This document shows, piece after piece, positions 18,029-26,749 of a stretch of 64,000 nt of DNA (positions are counted from its first letter, which is position 1; every line of letters starts with the position of its first letter). The notes under the pieces are model-generated. The model saw only the letters and a list, made by a program, of their open reading frames with translations, searched no databases and was not told the origin of the DNA. This DNA is from Geomonas sp. RF6. Its GTDB lineage: Bacteria > Desulfobacterota > Desulfuromonadia > Geobacterales > Geobacteraceae. Location: assembly GCF_021044625.1 (NCBI RefSeq), contig NZ_CP087999.1:2125001-2189000 (forward strand), in the 5' to 3' direction. A program made the position numbers and the translations under genes.

Positions 18029-19477
18029 CTAGTACTGCTGTTCCACCAGCTTTGCCTTCACCTTGCCGACCATTACTGCCAGCGTCGCCATGTCGTCCGG
18101 CGTATCACCCTCCTCGACCTTTATGTGGGTGAGGTCCGCCGGATTCTGCCCGAAAGTCGGGTCGACCGGAACCCACATGCCGTTCAGGTAGCTCTCCGCC
18201 CAGCTGTGGTACAAAAATCCTTTCCCCGGAGCATAGACAACGCCGGAAACAAAGCGGGATGGGACCCCGGCGGCGCGTGCCATTGCCGTATAGAGCCGGG
18301 CGTGCGACTGGCAGTTGCCGTTTTTTTTCTGGAGGGTCTCCACCGGGCTCTGGCTGTCCGTGACGGTCCCCTGGATCTCACGAGCCACCCACGCCACCAG
18401 TGCGTCCACCTTGCGCCCGGGGTCCTGCTCGCTCCCCACCACTGCATCCTTTTGCTTCACTATTTCGGGGTTGTCGCTCGGGATCCGTTCGGCTGGCTGC
18501 AGGTATCCTTCGGGGGGTGCCGGTGCCGGCGCCCCTTTCGTCTCCCCGGACATGGTAAAGCGGACAGTGCCGTCTGGGAGGACGGTCGCCTGCTGTCTGG
18601 CCCCCTGGATCAGCGGGAGATTCTTCGGCATGTCGATGAAATCGACGACGAGCCGCTTCAACCGCTCCGGGCTCTGAATCTGCTTCTCCAGCCGGATCAG
18701 GCTGAAATCGAGGATGAGGTCCTTTTTGGCGACGGCCGCGTTGGCGAGGTAGTTCCTGGCGCTCTTCTCGTCTTCGGCGCTGGTCACCACCAGGTCGTCC
18801 CGTACCGATTCCTTGATGCTGTTACCTTGGAGGTCGACCCAGATGTCGTTGTCTACGAAGGAGTAGAGGTTGTTCTTGAGATGAATCGCCTCTTTCCCGG
18901 CAACCGACTCCGACCCCACCACCGTCACTGTTACCTGCTTTACCTTCAGCGCCTCGGGATCGAAGAGTGAAACCTTCACCTTCTTCCCCGGCTTCCCCTG
19001 CTGCATCAGGGGCAGGAGATTCAGCGCGGGGGGAGGGTACACCGGCCCCTTCGCCTTGATGAGCTTTTCCTTCTTGCCGCTGGCGCTCTCGATGGTGACC
19101 TTGATCCCCTTCGGGGTCATCTCACCGCTCAGTGTGGCCCGGCTGCCGTCGATGGTCTGCTCGACGGTGAAGGAGCGCAGGGAGAGGTCTTTCCCCACGT
19201 AGTAGCACTCGTTGGAACTCGCGTCGCGGGAGAAGCCCATCACCAGCATCTTGACGCTCCCCTCCGCCTCCATCTGGTATCCGTCTTCGAGGCGTGTGAT
19301 CACCTGGTGGGCGAAGCCTACCCGCTCACCATCCATGTTGACGCTGAACCACCGCTCCCCGGTGGGGGGGGCGGTGAGGCGTGGAAGGTCCGCCGCGGCG
19401 GAGAGGTGCGGCGCTGCCAGGAGCGCAAGGATCAGGAGGAGCCGGAAAATAGGGCGTAGCAATGTCATTTCTTTCAC
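18029..19477 (-). CDS. Exported transglutaminase-like (papain-fold) protein
   Basis: The 482-residue protein has a signal peptide (hydrophobic 9-26, then SAAAD), a beta-rich N-terminal region and a C-terminal transglutaminase-like core. The catalytic triad is C389 (GNCQSHARL), H424 (FLYHSWAE) and D439 (WVPVDPTFGQ). Such periplasmic proteins are often proteases or amidotransferases; the substrate is unknown. The GTG at 19477 overlaps the upstream stop by 4 bases. The ATG three codons later is an alternative. The stop lies just beyond the IS-interrupted repeat. Confidence 0.85.
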   Translation of the reverse strand: MKEMTLLRPIFRLLLILALLAAPHLSAAADLPRLTAPPTGERWFSVNMDGERVGFAHQVITRLEDGYQMEAEGSVKMLVMGFSRDASSNECYYVGKDLSLRSFTVEQTIDGSRATLSGEMTPKGIKVTIESASGKKEKLIKAKGPVYPPPALNLLPLMQQGKPGKKVKVSLFDPEALKVKQVTVTVVGSESVAGKEAIHLKNNLYSFVDNDIWVDLQGNSIKESVRDDLVVTSAEDEKSARNYLANAAVAKKDLILDFSLIRLEKQIQSPERLKRLVVDFIDMPKNLPLIQGARQQATVLPDGTVRFTMSGETKGAPAPAPPEGYLQPAERIPSDNPEIVKQKDAVVGSEQDPGRKVDALVAWVAREIQGTVTDSQSPVETLQKKNGNCQSHARLYTAMARAAGVPSRFVSGVVYAPGKGFLYHSWAESYLNGMWVPVDPTFGQNPADLTHIKVEEGDTPDDMATLAVMVGKVKAKLVEQQY

Positions 19478-19686
19478 TCGGTGCAGATCGGCTCTGCGGC
19501 GGTTTCGGGGCGTTCTTCTTCCCGTGAGATCTTGCAGCTGCCGGCGGTCGATTCCGGCTCCTCCGCAGCTGCGGCTTTGGCGGCCTCCAGGAGGGAGGAG
19601 GCGAAGCCGGCGAGTTCCTTCTTCCCCTTTTCATTCAGCCTGCGGTAGGTGGCAACGAGACCCTGCTCTTCAAGATTGAGTTCCAT
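19474..19686 (-). CDS. Small protein coupled to the transglutaminase-like gene
   Basis: A 70-residue acidic protein starts MELNLEEQGLVATYRRLNEKG and continues with a helix ending in ELAGFASSLLEAAKAA, then a low-complexity Glu-rich tail. The YRRLNEKGKKEL helix pattern is common at the ends of small regulators, but no HTH is present. The ATG at 19686 follows CAGGAG with 7-base spacing. Its stop overlaps the GTG of the next gene (GTGA), so the two are translationally coupled. Function is unknown. Confidence 0.65.
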   Translation of the reverse strand: MELNLEEQGLVATYRRLNEKGKKELAGFASSLLEAAKAAAAEEPESTAGSCKISREEERPETAAEPICTE

Positions 19687-19891
19687 GGGCGGCTCCTGTG
19701 ATGGAAACGGTTCTCCTATATAGCATAGCGCAATTAAGGCGCGCAATGCGGAAGGCCGCTCCCACACTGGCTTCACGCCAAAGGAGAACGGGTCGGTCAT
19801 CCCGATTCTCCTCTGTCGCAGCGCGCCGGGGCAGTGGTCGCCGCGCCTTCAGGTCATGATGATGTAGACAATGTCTCGATATGATGACCAC

Positions 19892-19920
19892 TTGCATCAC
19901 CTGACATGCAGCGGTATACT
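19892..19920 (+). promoter_or_regulatory. Sigma-70-type promoter for a candidate small RNA
   Basis: TTGCAT, a 17-base spacer and TATACT match the housekeeping consensus closely. The predicted start is near 19927, and no coding region begins before a terminator at 19964-20002. Confidence 0.65.
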
Positions 19921-19926
19921 GGGCTT

Positions 19927-20002
19927 AACAAAAGAGTTGCGGGGGGTTGCAAGACCCCCCTTCCCCTAGCCGACTTGCCCTCCTAGTCGCTAGGGTTTTT
20001 TT
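19927..20002 (+). ncRNA. Candidate small RNA or attenuated leader upstream of the hydrogenase-like regulator
   Basis: Between a consensus promoter and a T7 tract lie two hairpins. The first is GGGGGGT-TGCAAG-ACCCCCC (19941-19960). The second is CCCTAGC...GCTAGGG (19964-19995), with an 18-base loop containing CCCTCC. The transcript would be about 76 nt with no reading frame. It could be an independent sRNA or an attenuator. The CCUCC in the terminator loop could pair with Shine-Dalgarno sequences. Confidence 0.45.
19964..20002 (+). terminator. Terminator of the candidate small RNA
   Basis: A 7-bp stem, CCCTAGC with GCTAGGG, is followed by seven T residues. It lies just before a second promoter at 20028. 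Confidence 0.6.
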
Positions 20003-20027
20003 GTGTCTTTTTTTGCTGTGCCACTTG

Positions 20028-20056
20028 TTGCACACTTTTCGCTAATCAGGTACTAT
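20028..20056 (+). promoter_or_regulatory. Sigma-70-type promoter of the hydrogenase-like regulator gene
   Basis: TTGCAC, a 17-base spacer and TACTAT lie 49 bases before the ATG at 20105. A TGTGCCA half-site at 20017-20023 matches the inverted-repeat arms found downstream of the gene, which hints at self-regulation. Confidence 0.65.
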
Positions 20057-20104
20057 AGGCCAACCTTTTTTAATCATTCACTCGCCACCTTCCGAGGGCA
20101 AACC

Positions 20105-22390
20105 ATGTACCCGATAATCACCATTTCAGACCATTGCCGCAAGTGCTACTCCTGCATGAGGAGCTGTCCGGTGAAGGCAATCAAGGTCGAGAACACCTAC
20201 ACCGACATCATTCCTGAGCGCTGCATCGGCTGCGGCAACTGCCTCAGCAACTGCCCGCAGCACGCAAAGGTCCTCTCCGACAACGTCTCCGTGACGGAGC
20301 AGCTTCTCGCGTCGCGGGACATCGTCGTCGCCGTCCTCGGCTGCTCCTTCCCCTCATACTTCCACTATGCCACGCCGGGGCAGCTTGCCGCGGGGATCAG
20401 GCGCGCAGGATTTGCGGAGGTGCACGAGGGGGCCAGCGGGGTGGAGCTCATCGGCCTCGAGTACGCAAAGGCGCTGGAGACGAGCGAGGGGCCCCTCATC
20501 TCCTCCCACTGCCCTGCGGTCATCGACCTCATCGAGCGCCACTACCCCCAGCTCCTGAAAAACCTGGTGGGGGCGGTAACCCACATGGTGGCGATGGGGC
20601 GGATGGTGAAGGGAATCCTCGGCAGCCATGTGAAAGTCGTGTACATAAGCTCGTGCGTGGCGGCGAAGTTCCAGGTGGAAGACGAAAAGGCGTGCGGGGC
20701 GGTCGATCTGGTGCTGACCTACCGGGAGCTGGAGTCGATCTTCAGTTCCCGTTCCATCGACATCACGAAGATCGAGCCGGAGCCGTTCGACGGCCGCGAG
20801 CCCCACCTCGGCAGGCTCTTTTCCCTTTCGCAAGGCTCCTTCCGTGCGCTGAACCTCGACATCGACCCCCTCGACACCGAGATCATGACAGCGGAAGGGG
20901 AGGTCAACGTGATGGGGATCGTGAAGGATCTCGCGGCGGGGAGGATCAGCCCGAAGCTCGTCGACCTGCGCTACTGCTACGACGGCTGCATCGGCGGCCC
21001 TGGTAAGAACAGCGACATCACCGAGTTCTCCCGCCGAAACCAGGTCATCTCCCACTTCAAGAGCCCGCCGGAATACCGCACCTCAGAGCCGTACCTCTCC
21101 GACCTCTCCGGCATCACCTTCACCCGCTCTTTCACCGACCGGCACGCGAAGCTGCCGCTGCCGAAGGGGTCGGACGTGAAGAAGATCCTGCAGGCGACGA
21201 ACAAGTTCACCCGCAAGGACGAGCTCGACTGCCGCGCCTGCGGCTACCGCACCTGCCGGGAGTATGCCGTCGCCGTCTTCCAGGGGCTCGCCGACCTGGA
21301 GATGTGCCTGCCGCACAACCTGCAGCAGCTCGAGGAGGAGCGCGGCCGACTGATCCAGAAATACGAGCTCGCCAAGCGTGAGCTCGACCAGGGGACGAGA
21401 GACGAATTCATCGTCGGCTCCGACAGCAAGACGCTGGAGGCGCTGGAGCAGATAAAGCAGGTCGGTCCCACCCCCACCACGGTCCTCGTGCGCGGCGAGT
21501 CCGGGACCGGAAAGGAGCTCGCCGCCCGCGCCATCCACCGGCTCAGCAAGAGAGGGGACAAGCTCCTCGTCACGGTGAACTGCACCGCCATCACCGACTC
21601 CCTTCTGGAGAGCGAGCTCTTCGGCCACAAGAAGGGGGCGTTCACCGGCGCCATCGCGGACAAGAAAGGGCTTTTCGAGGCCGCAGACGGCGGCACGATT
21701 TTCCTCGACGAGATCGGGGACATTACCCCGAAGCTGCAGGGGGAACTCCTGAGGGTCCTCGATATCGGTGAGGTGCGGCCGGTCGGCGGAACCTCCTCGA
21801 AGCGTGTCGACGTGCGCCTCATCGCCGCCACCAACAAGTGCCTGGAGGACGGCGTGCGCGACGGCTGGTTCCGCGAGGACCTCTATTACCGGCTCAACGT
21901 CTTCTCCATCACCATGCCGCCGCTGCGGGAAAGGACCAAGTCCATACCGGAGCTGGCACACTACTTCCTGGACAAGTCGCGCAAGAAGCTCGGCAAGAAC
22001 ATCGTGGGGATAGAGGAGCGCGCCATCAACGCCATGATGCGCTACCCCTGGCCGGGTAACATCAGGGAGATGCAGAACATCATCGAGCGTGCCGCGGTCC
22101 TCACCAACGACGAGCTCATAAAGCTCGGCAATCTCCCACTTGCCTTCGCAGAGAGCTACGCGGAGGAAGGGGAGGACGTCATCGACCTGCGCTCCTTCAA
22201 AAAGGAGCGCGAACCGCACGTGCTCCGGGTGGAAAAGAAGCTGATCCAGCGGTATCTGAATGACGCCGGAGGTAATGTGTCAAAAGCGGCACAACTTGCA
22301 AACATCCCCAGACGCACCTTTTACCGCATATTGGACAAGCACGGCCTGAAAGGACGGAGTATAAGGGCCCGGGACCATGGCGAGGAGTAG
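20105..22390 (+). CDS. FeFe-hydrogenase-like sensor domain fused to a sigma-54 activator
   Basis: The 761-residue fusion begins with a 2[4Fe-4S] ferredoxin (C11/14/17/21 and C40/43/46/50). An FeFe-hydrogenase large-subunit domain (about 70-350) follows, keeping the four H-cluster cysteines: C136 in SSHCPAV, C184 in ISSCVAAK, and C291 and C295 in CYDGCIGGPG. Next come a C-x2-C-x4-C-x16-C cluster motif (C376-C401) and an AAA+ domain with GESGTGKE (464-471), GAFTGA (511-516) and TIFLDE (531-536). A Fis-type HTH ends it. The proton-relay cysteine of catalytic hydrogenases (TSCCP) is a histidine here (H135). Cytoplasmic H2 or redox sensing coupled to sigma-54 transcription is inferred. GAGGG precedes the ATG at 20105. 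Confidence 0.92.
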   Translation: MYPIITISDHCRKCYSCMRSCPVKAIKVENTYTDIIPERCIGCGNCLSNCPQHAKVLSDNVSVTEQLLASRDIVVAVLGCSFPSYFHYATPGQLAAGIRRAGFAEVHEGASGVELIGLEYAKALETSEGPLISSHCPAVIDLIERHYPQLLKNLVGAVTHMVAMGRMVKGILGSHVKVVYISSCVAAKFQVEDEKACGAVDLVLTYRELESIFSSRSIDITKIEPEPFDGREPHLGRLFSLSQGSFRALNLDIDPLDTEIMTAEGEVNVMGIVKDLAAGRISPKLVDLRYCYDGCIGGPGKNSDITEFSRRNQVISHFKSPPEYRTSEPYLSDLSGITFTRSFTDRHAKLPLPKGSDVKKILQATNKFTRKDELDCRACGYRTCREYAVAVFQGLADLEMCLPHNLQQLEEERGRLIQKYELAKRELDQGTRDEFIVGSDSKTLEALEQIKQVGPTPTTVLVRGESGTGKELAARAIHRLSKRGDKLLVTVNCTAITDSLLESELFGHKKGAFTGAIADKKGLFEAADGGTIFLDEIGDITPKLQGELLRVLDIGEVRPVGGTSSKRVDVRLIAATNKCLEDGVRDGWFREDLYYRLNVFSITMPPLRERTKSIPELAHYFLDKSRKKLGKNIVGIEERAINAMMRYPWPGNIREMQNIIERAAVLTNDELIKLGNLPLAFAESYAEEGEDVIDLRSFKKEREPHVLRVEKKLIQRYLNDAGGNVSKAAQLANIPRRTFYRILDKHGLKGRSIRARDHGEE

Positions 22391-22410
22391 TTTTGGAGGG
22401 GTGTTTCCGC

Positions 22411-22454
22411 TTTGGCACACGCCGACTGGGTGGTAATGGTGCAGGTGTGCCAAA
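22411..22454. promoter_or_regulatory. Inverted-repeat pair, likely enhancer for the sigma-54 activator
   Basis: TTTGGCACAC (22411-22420) and GTGTGCCAAA (22445-22454) are perfect 10-bp complements 24 bases apart. They lie about 135-175 bases upstream of the predicted sigma-54 start, the usual distance for an upstream activating sequence. The activator gene lies immediately upstream. Confidence 0.6.
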
Positions 22455-22561
22455 TGTGGCTCAAGTTGTATACACAGTTGTTGCTTATAACGTATACTGA
22501 GTAAATTATATTTACCAGGAATAACGGAGGGTTATCTCGTTTTTTGCTCCTTGTGCGACTT

Positions 22562-22577
22562 TGGCACGCATGTAGCA
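22562..22577 (+). promoter_or_regulatory. Sigma-54 promoter of the ribbon-helix-helix gene
   Basis: TGGCAC-GCATG-TAGCA has the invariant GG and GC exactly 10 bases apart and differs from consensus TGGCAC-N5-TTGCA at one position. The predicted start is near 22588, leaving a 46-base leader. Confidence 0.72.
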
Positions 22578-22633
22578 GTATATAGGGGGAAATCAACAGC
22601 GAAAGCTGCCAACTATCTAAAAGGAGCGAAAAA

Positions 22634-22816
22634 ATGGGAAGAATGAGAGAAAACCCGAGGTACAACGTAATCTCCATGAGGATCAGCGACGCAGAACGTG
22701 AGACTCTCGAAGAGATCATGGCCACCACCAAGAAAAGCGTTTCCGAGATCATGCGTGAAGCTATGGAACTCGTGAAAGCAAGGGCAACGATGGAGCCGAA
22801 CAAGAAGGCAGCATAG
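22634..22816 (+). CDS. Small ribbon-helix-helix (CopG/Arc-type) protein
   Basis: A 60-residue protein whose NVISMRISDAERETLEEIM strand-helix is followed by KKSVSEIMREAMELV, the layout of an Arc/MetJ-type ribbon-helix-helix DNA-binding dimer. AAAGGAG precedes the ATG. It has its own sigma-54 promoter and terminator and sits next to the hydrogenase-like activator, so it is the most likely target of that activator. It could act as a second-tier regulator. No toxin gene follows, so an antitoxin role is not supported. Confidence 0.8.
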   Translation: MGRMRENPRYNVISMRISDAERETLEEIMATTKKSVSEIMREAMELVKARATMEPNKKAA

Positions 22817-22840
22817 ACTGACACAACATACCTGCAGTAC

Positions 22841-22871
22841 AAAAAATAGGCCGCTCACGCGGCCTTTTTTT
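22841..22871 (+). terminator. Terminator of the ribbon-helix-helix gene
   Basis: AGGCCGC and GCGGCCT flank a TCAC loop, with A6 before and T7 after the stem. It probably works in both directions. Confidence 0.88.
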
Positions 22872-22898
22872 GTGTCTGCAGTTCTGAAAAATTAACAA

Positions 22899-22914
22899 GT
22901 GCCAATACTGGCAC
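22899..22914. promoter_or_regulatory. GTGCCA-N4-TGGCAC palindrome
   Basis: A compact palindrome using the same TGGCAC core as the enhancer-like repeat at 22411-22454. It lies beyond the ribbon-helix-helix terminator and 50 bases past the cysS stop. Its role is unclear. Confidence 0.3.
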
Positions 22915-22964
22915 AACTCCGGGTGGAGAGGGGCGGGCTCCTCCGCGAAGCCCGCCGGCCCCTC

Positions 22965-24401
22965 CTATTTAGCCTTCCACACGGTCCCCTGCGCGGTGTC
23001 CAGAAGGACGATGTTGTGCTGCAGCAGGCGGTCCCTGATCTCGTCGCTCTTCTTGAAGTCCTTCGCCTTGCGCGCCTCGGCGCGCTCCACGATGAGGCTC
23101 TCGATCTCCGCCTCCGAAATCCCCGCGTCCTTGCTCTTTCTCTGGCGCATCCGCTCCAGGAATTCGGCCGGTTCGGAGTCGAGGACCCCGAGTACTCGCG
23201 CGATCGCCGCAATCTCCTGCTCAACCTGCTGCAGGAGCGGCAGCGGCGCCTCCTCGATCTCGCGGTTCAGAGTGCGCACGAGGTCGAAGACGTGCCCGAG
23301 GGCCAGGGCGGTGTTGAAGTCGTCGTCCATCGCCTCGGTGAAGCGCTGTGCCAGATTCGCGCATTTTTCCCGGAGCTCCGAGGCGCCGGAGGTGGAGGCG
23401 CCCCCTTTGGCGATCTGCTCCTTCACGGCGGCAAGTGCGCTGTAGATCCGCTCCAGCCGTTGCTCCGCCTCGTTCAGGTTGAAGTCGGAGAAGTCGATCG
23501 GCGAGCGGTAGTGCGCGGAGAGAAGGAAGAAGCGCAGCACCTCCGCGTCGTACTTCTCAAGCACCTGCTTGATGGTGAAGAAGTTCCCCAGCGACTTGCT
23601 CATCTTCTCGGAATCGATGTTTACGAACCCGTTGTGCAGCCAGTACTTCACGAACGGCTTCCCGGTGGCCGCTTCGGTCTGGGCGATCTCGTTTTCGTGG
23701 TGCGGGAAGATCAGGTCCTTCCCGCCGCCGTGGATGTCGAAGCTCTCCCCCAGGTATTTCATGCTCATGGCGGAGCACTCGATGTGCCACCCGGGGCGCC
23801 CCTCCCCCCACGGCGACTCCCAGAACGGCTCGCCGGGCTTGGCACCCTTCCACAGGGCGAAATCCATGGGGTGCCTCTTGCGCTCGTCCACCTCGATCCG
23901 TGCGCCCGCCTGCATGTCCTCCAGGTTTCTCTTGGAGAGCTTCAGGTACCCGTCGAACGACTCCACGCCGAAGTTGACGTCGGAGCCGCACTGGTACGCC
24001 ACCCCCTTCTCGATGAGCGTCTCGATGAGGGCGATGATCTCCCCGACGTGCTCCGTCGCCTTCGGCTGGATAGTGGGAAGATCGACCGAAAGGGCCTCCA
24101 TGTCGCGGTCGAACTCCCCGATGAAGCGCTCGGAGACCTCGTTGAACGCCAGCCCGTCCCGGTTCGCCCGGTTGATGATCTTGTCGTCGATGTCCGTGTA
24201 GTTGCGCACGTAGGTGACGTCGTAGCCGCTGGCGCGCAGATAGCGGTAGATGGTGTCGAAGGCGACGTAGGCGCGGGCATGTCCGATGTGGCAGTGGTCG
24301 TAGACCGTGACGCCGCATACGTACATCCCCACCTTCCCGGGGTTGATGGGGACGAATTCTTCCTTGCTGCCGGTGAGGGTATTGTAGACGCGCAATGCCA
24401 T
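22965..24401 (-). CDS. cysS: Cysteine--tRNA ligase
   Basis: A class I synthetase of 478 residues. The Zn-binding cysteine is in [14 protein letters not shown] is at 38-41, the second zinc motif is WHIECSAMS, and [10 protein letters not shown] lies at about 265. The C-terminal DALR-like helical region follows. The ATG at 24401 is chosen after GGAAGAG; an in-frame ATG 42 bases earlier adds a non-conserved tail. It lies downstream of glnS with a 91-base gap, on the same strand. Confidence 0.97.
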   Translation of the reverse strand: MALRVYNTLTGSKEEFVPINPGKVGMYVCGVTVYDHCHIGHARAYVAFDTIYRYLRASGYDVTYVRNYTDIDDKIINRANRDGLAFNEVSERFIGEFDRDMEALSVDLPTIQPKATEHVGEIIALIETLIEKGVAYQCGSDVNFGVESFDGYLKLSKRNLEDMQAGARIEVDERKRHPMDFALWKGAKPGEPFWESPWGEGRPGWHIECSAMSMKYLGESFDIHGGGKDLIFPHHENEIAQTEAATGKPFVKYWLHNGFVNIDSEKMSKSLGNFFTIKQVLEKYDAEVLRFFLLSAHYRSPIDFSDFNLNEAEQRLERIYSALAAVKEQIAKGGASTSGASELREKCANLAQRFTEAMDDDFNTALALGHVFDLVRTLNREIEEAPLPLLQQVEQEIAAIARVLGVLDSEPAEFLERMRQRKSKDAGISEAEIESLIVERAEARKAKDFKKSDEIRDRLLQHNIVLLDTAQGTVWKAK

Positions 24402-24492
24402 GAGATCTCTTCCTTTGGCAGGTGCGGCGGAGGGCCGCCGCACTCATTGTATGGTTTGTGGTGCGGACGGAGCAGAGGGGGCTCCGTCCCTG

Positions 24493-26169
24493 TTACTGCT
24501 GTCCCTTCCCCCACGAATCGCGCAGCGTCGCGGTGCGGTTGAAGACTGGAGCGCCGGGGCGGCTGTCCACGAGGTCGGCGTAGAAGTAGCCGAGCCGCTC
24601 GAACTGGAACCGGCTCTCCTTCTCCGCCTGCGCCAGGGAGGGCTCGAGATAGGCGGTGAGGGTTTCTTTGGAGTTGGGGTTCAGCACGGTGCGGTAGTCG
24701 CCGTTGCCGGGGTTCGAGGTGGTGAAGAGGCGGTCGTATACCCGCACCTCCGCCTCGACGGCGTGGCGCGCGGAGACCCAGTGAATGGTTCCCTTGACCT
24801 TGCGGCCGTCGGGGGCGCTGCCGCCGCGGGATGCGGGGTCGTAGCTGCAGCGGACCTCCACAACCTCCCCCTGGTCATCCTTTATGACCTCTGTGCAGCG
24901 CACGAGATAGGCGTAGCGGAGGCGCACCTCCTGCCCCGGCGCGAGCCTGAAGAACCCTTTTACCGGCTCCTCCATGAAGTCGTCGCGCTCGATGTACACC
25001 TCGCGGCAGAACGGGACCTTCCTGACCCCCATGGTCGGATCGTTCGGGTGGTTCGCCGCCTCGAACTCCTCCGTCTCCCCTTCCGGGTACCCCTCGATGA
25101 CGACCTTCAGGGGGCGCAGCACCGCCATGGCGCGGGGGGCGCGGACGTTCAGGTCCTCGCGGACGCTCTCCTCGAGGAGGCTCATGTCGATCCAGCTGTC
25201 GCTTTTGCCGACCCCGATCGTCTCGCAGAAGTTGCGGATCGACTCCGGAGTGTAGCCGCGGCGCCGCAGACCGACGAGGGTCGGCATGCGCGGGTCGTCC
25301 CAGCCGTCCACCAGTTTCTCCTGCACGAGCTCCAGAAGCTTCCTCTTGCTCATGACGGTGTAGCTCAGGTTCAGGCGGGCGAACTCGATCTGCCGCGGAT
25401 GGCAGGGGACGTCGAGCTGGTCCAGCACCCAGTCGTAGAGAGGGCGGTGGTCCTCGAACTCAAGGGTGCAGACGGAGTGGGTGATCCCCTCGATGGCGTC
25501 GGAGATGCAGTGCGCGTAGTCGTACATCGGGTAGATGCACCACACCGCTCCGGTGCGATGGTGCTCCACTCTCTTTATGCGGTAGATCACCGGATCGCGC
25601 ATGTTGAGGTTCGGGGAGTTCATATCGATCTTCGCGCGCAGCACGTGGGCGCCGTCCGGGAAATCGCCGTCCTTCATGCGCTGGAAGAGGTCGAGGTTTT
25701 CCTCGACCGCGCGGGTGCGGTAGGGGCTTTCCTTCCCCGGCTCGGTGAGGGTGCCGCGGTAGGCGCGCATCTCCTCGGCGGAGAGGCTGTCGACGTAGGC
25801 CTTGCCGGCGCGGATCAGGTCGAGCGCGTACTGGAAGAGCCGCTCGAAGTAGTCGGAGGCGTAGTACATGTGCTCGCCCCAGTCAAAGCCGAGCCACTTT
25901 ACGCTGTCGCGGATCGACTCTTCGTACTCCACCTCTTCCTTTGCCGGGTTCGTGTCGTCGAAGCGGAGGTGGCAGCGACCCTGGAAGTCGCGGGCCAGGC
26001 CGAAATTCAGGCAGATCGATTTGGCGTGTCCTATGTGCAGGTAGCCGTTCGGCTCCGGCGGGAAACGGGTCACGATGAGGTCGTGCTTCCCGCTCTGCAG
26101 GTCGTCGATGACTATGTTTCTGATGAAGTTGGCGGGTTTCTCCGCCGCTGTGATCTCGGTGCTGTTCAT
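24493..26169 (-). CDS. glnS: Glutamine--tRNA ligase
   Basis: The 558-residue class I synthetase has the [18 protein letters not shown] signature (HIGH at about 44-47), the RFDDTNP block, MSKRK in place of KMSKS, and the two C-terminal anticodon-binding beta-barrels. Start ATG 26169 (MNSTEI) follows AGGAC; a longer reading to 26271 overlaps ispF. A free-standing GlnRS suggests direct tRNA-Gln charging. Confidence 0.96.
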   Translation of the reverse strand: MNSTEITAAEKPANFIRNIVIDDLQSGKHDLIVTRFPPEPNGYLHIGHAKSICLNFGLARDFQGRCHLRFDDTNPAKEEVEYEESIRDSVKWLGFDWGEHMYYASDYFERLFQYALDLIRAGKAYVDSLSAEEMRAYRGTLTEPGKESPYRTRAVEENLDLFQRMKDGDFPDGAHVLRAKIDMNSPNLNMRDPVIYRIKRVEHHRTGAVWCIYPMYDYAHCISDAIEGITHSVCTLEFEDHRPLYDWVLDQLDVPCHPRQIEFARLNLSYTVMSKRKLLELVQEKLVDGWDDPRMPTLVGLRRRGYTPESIRNFCETIGVGKSDSWIDMSLLEESVREDLNVRAPRAMAVLRPLKVVIEGYPEGETEEFEAANHPNDPTMGVRKVPFCREVYIERDDFMEEPVKGFFRLAPGQEVRLRYAYLVRCTEVIKDDQGEVVEVRCSYDPASRGGSAPDGRKVKGTIHWVSARHAVEAEVRVYDRLFTTSNPGNGDYRTVLNPNSKETLTAYLEPSLAQAEKESRFQFERLGYFYADLVDSRPGAPVFNRTATLRDSWGKGQQ

Positions 26170-26239
26170 GGCCCTGTCCTGGTGATGGTCTGGCGGTATG
26201 TCCTTCGTCTGCAGGGGAGGGATCTCCCCGAGCTTGATG

Positions 26240-26716
26240 CTAGCGCTTTCTCTGCAGGAGCGCCACGGCATAGGCGGCGATCCCCTCGCCGCGCCCGGTG
26301 AACCCGAGCTCCTCGGTGGTGGTCGCCTTTACGTTGATGCGGTCCTCGTCGGTGTCGAGCGCCTTTGCAATGTTGCGCCTCATCTGCTGGATGTAGGGAG
26401 CGAGCTTCGGGCGCTGTGCCACGATGGTCCCGTCGACGTTCCCGATGGAGTACCCTTTCCCCTCGGCGAGCGCCATGACGTGGCGCAGGAGCTTCAGGCT
26501 GTCCGCACCCTTGTAGGCGGGATCCGTGTCGGGGAAATGGCGCCCGATGTCCCCCTCGCCGATGGCGCCGAGGATGGCGTCGGAAATGGCGTGCAAAAGG
26601 ACGTCCGCGTCGGAATGCCCGAGGAGCCCCTTGCCGTAGGGGATGTCCACGCCACCCATGATGAGCTTTCTTCCCGCCACCAGTCTGTGTACGTCGTATC
26701 CGTTACCGATCCTCAT
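26240..26716 (-). CDS. ispF: 2-C-methyl-D-erythritol 2,4-cyclodiphosphate synthase
   Basis: IspF (158 residues) closes the cyclodiphosphate in the MEP isoprenoid pathway. Metal ligands are in the opening GYDVHRL (D and H) and in [23 protein letters not shown] and the [16 protein letters not shown]-terminal segment are intact. It is 33 bases downstream of ispD, forming the usual ispDF pair. Confidence 0.97.
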   Translation of the reverse strand: MRIGNGYDVHRLVAGRKLIMGGVDIPYGKGLLGHSDADVLLHAISDAILGAIGEGDIGRHFPDTDPAYKGADSLKLLRHVMALAEGKGYSIGNVDGTIVAQRPKLAPYIQQMRRNIAKALDTDEDRINVKATTTEELGFTGRGEGIAAYAVALLQRKR

Positions 26717-26749
26717 ATCGCTCCTCCTGAGTAAATTGCATGTTCCCTA

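Noticed and set aside
22411-22420. TTTGGCACAC as a second sigma-54 promoter
   Set aside because: No GC element lies at the required 10-base spacing; it is better explained as one arm of an inverted repeat.
22634-22816. Ribbon-helix-helix gene as the antitoxin of a toxin-antitoxin pair
   Set aside because: No toxin-sized gene overlaps or follows it; a terminator comes directly after.
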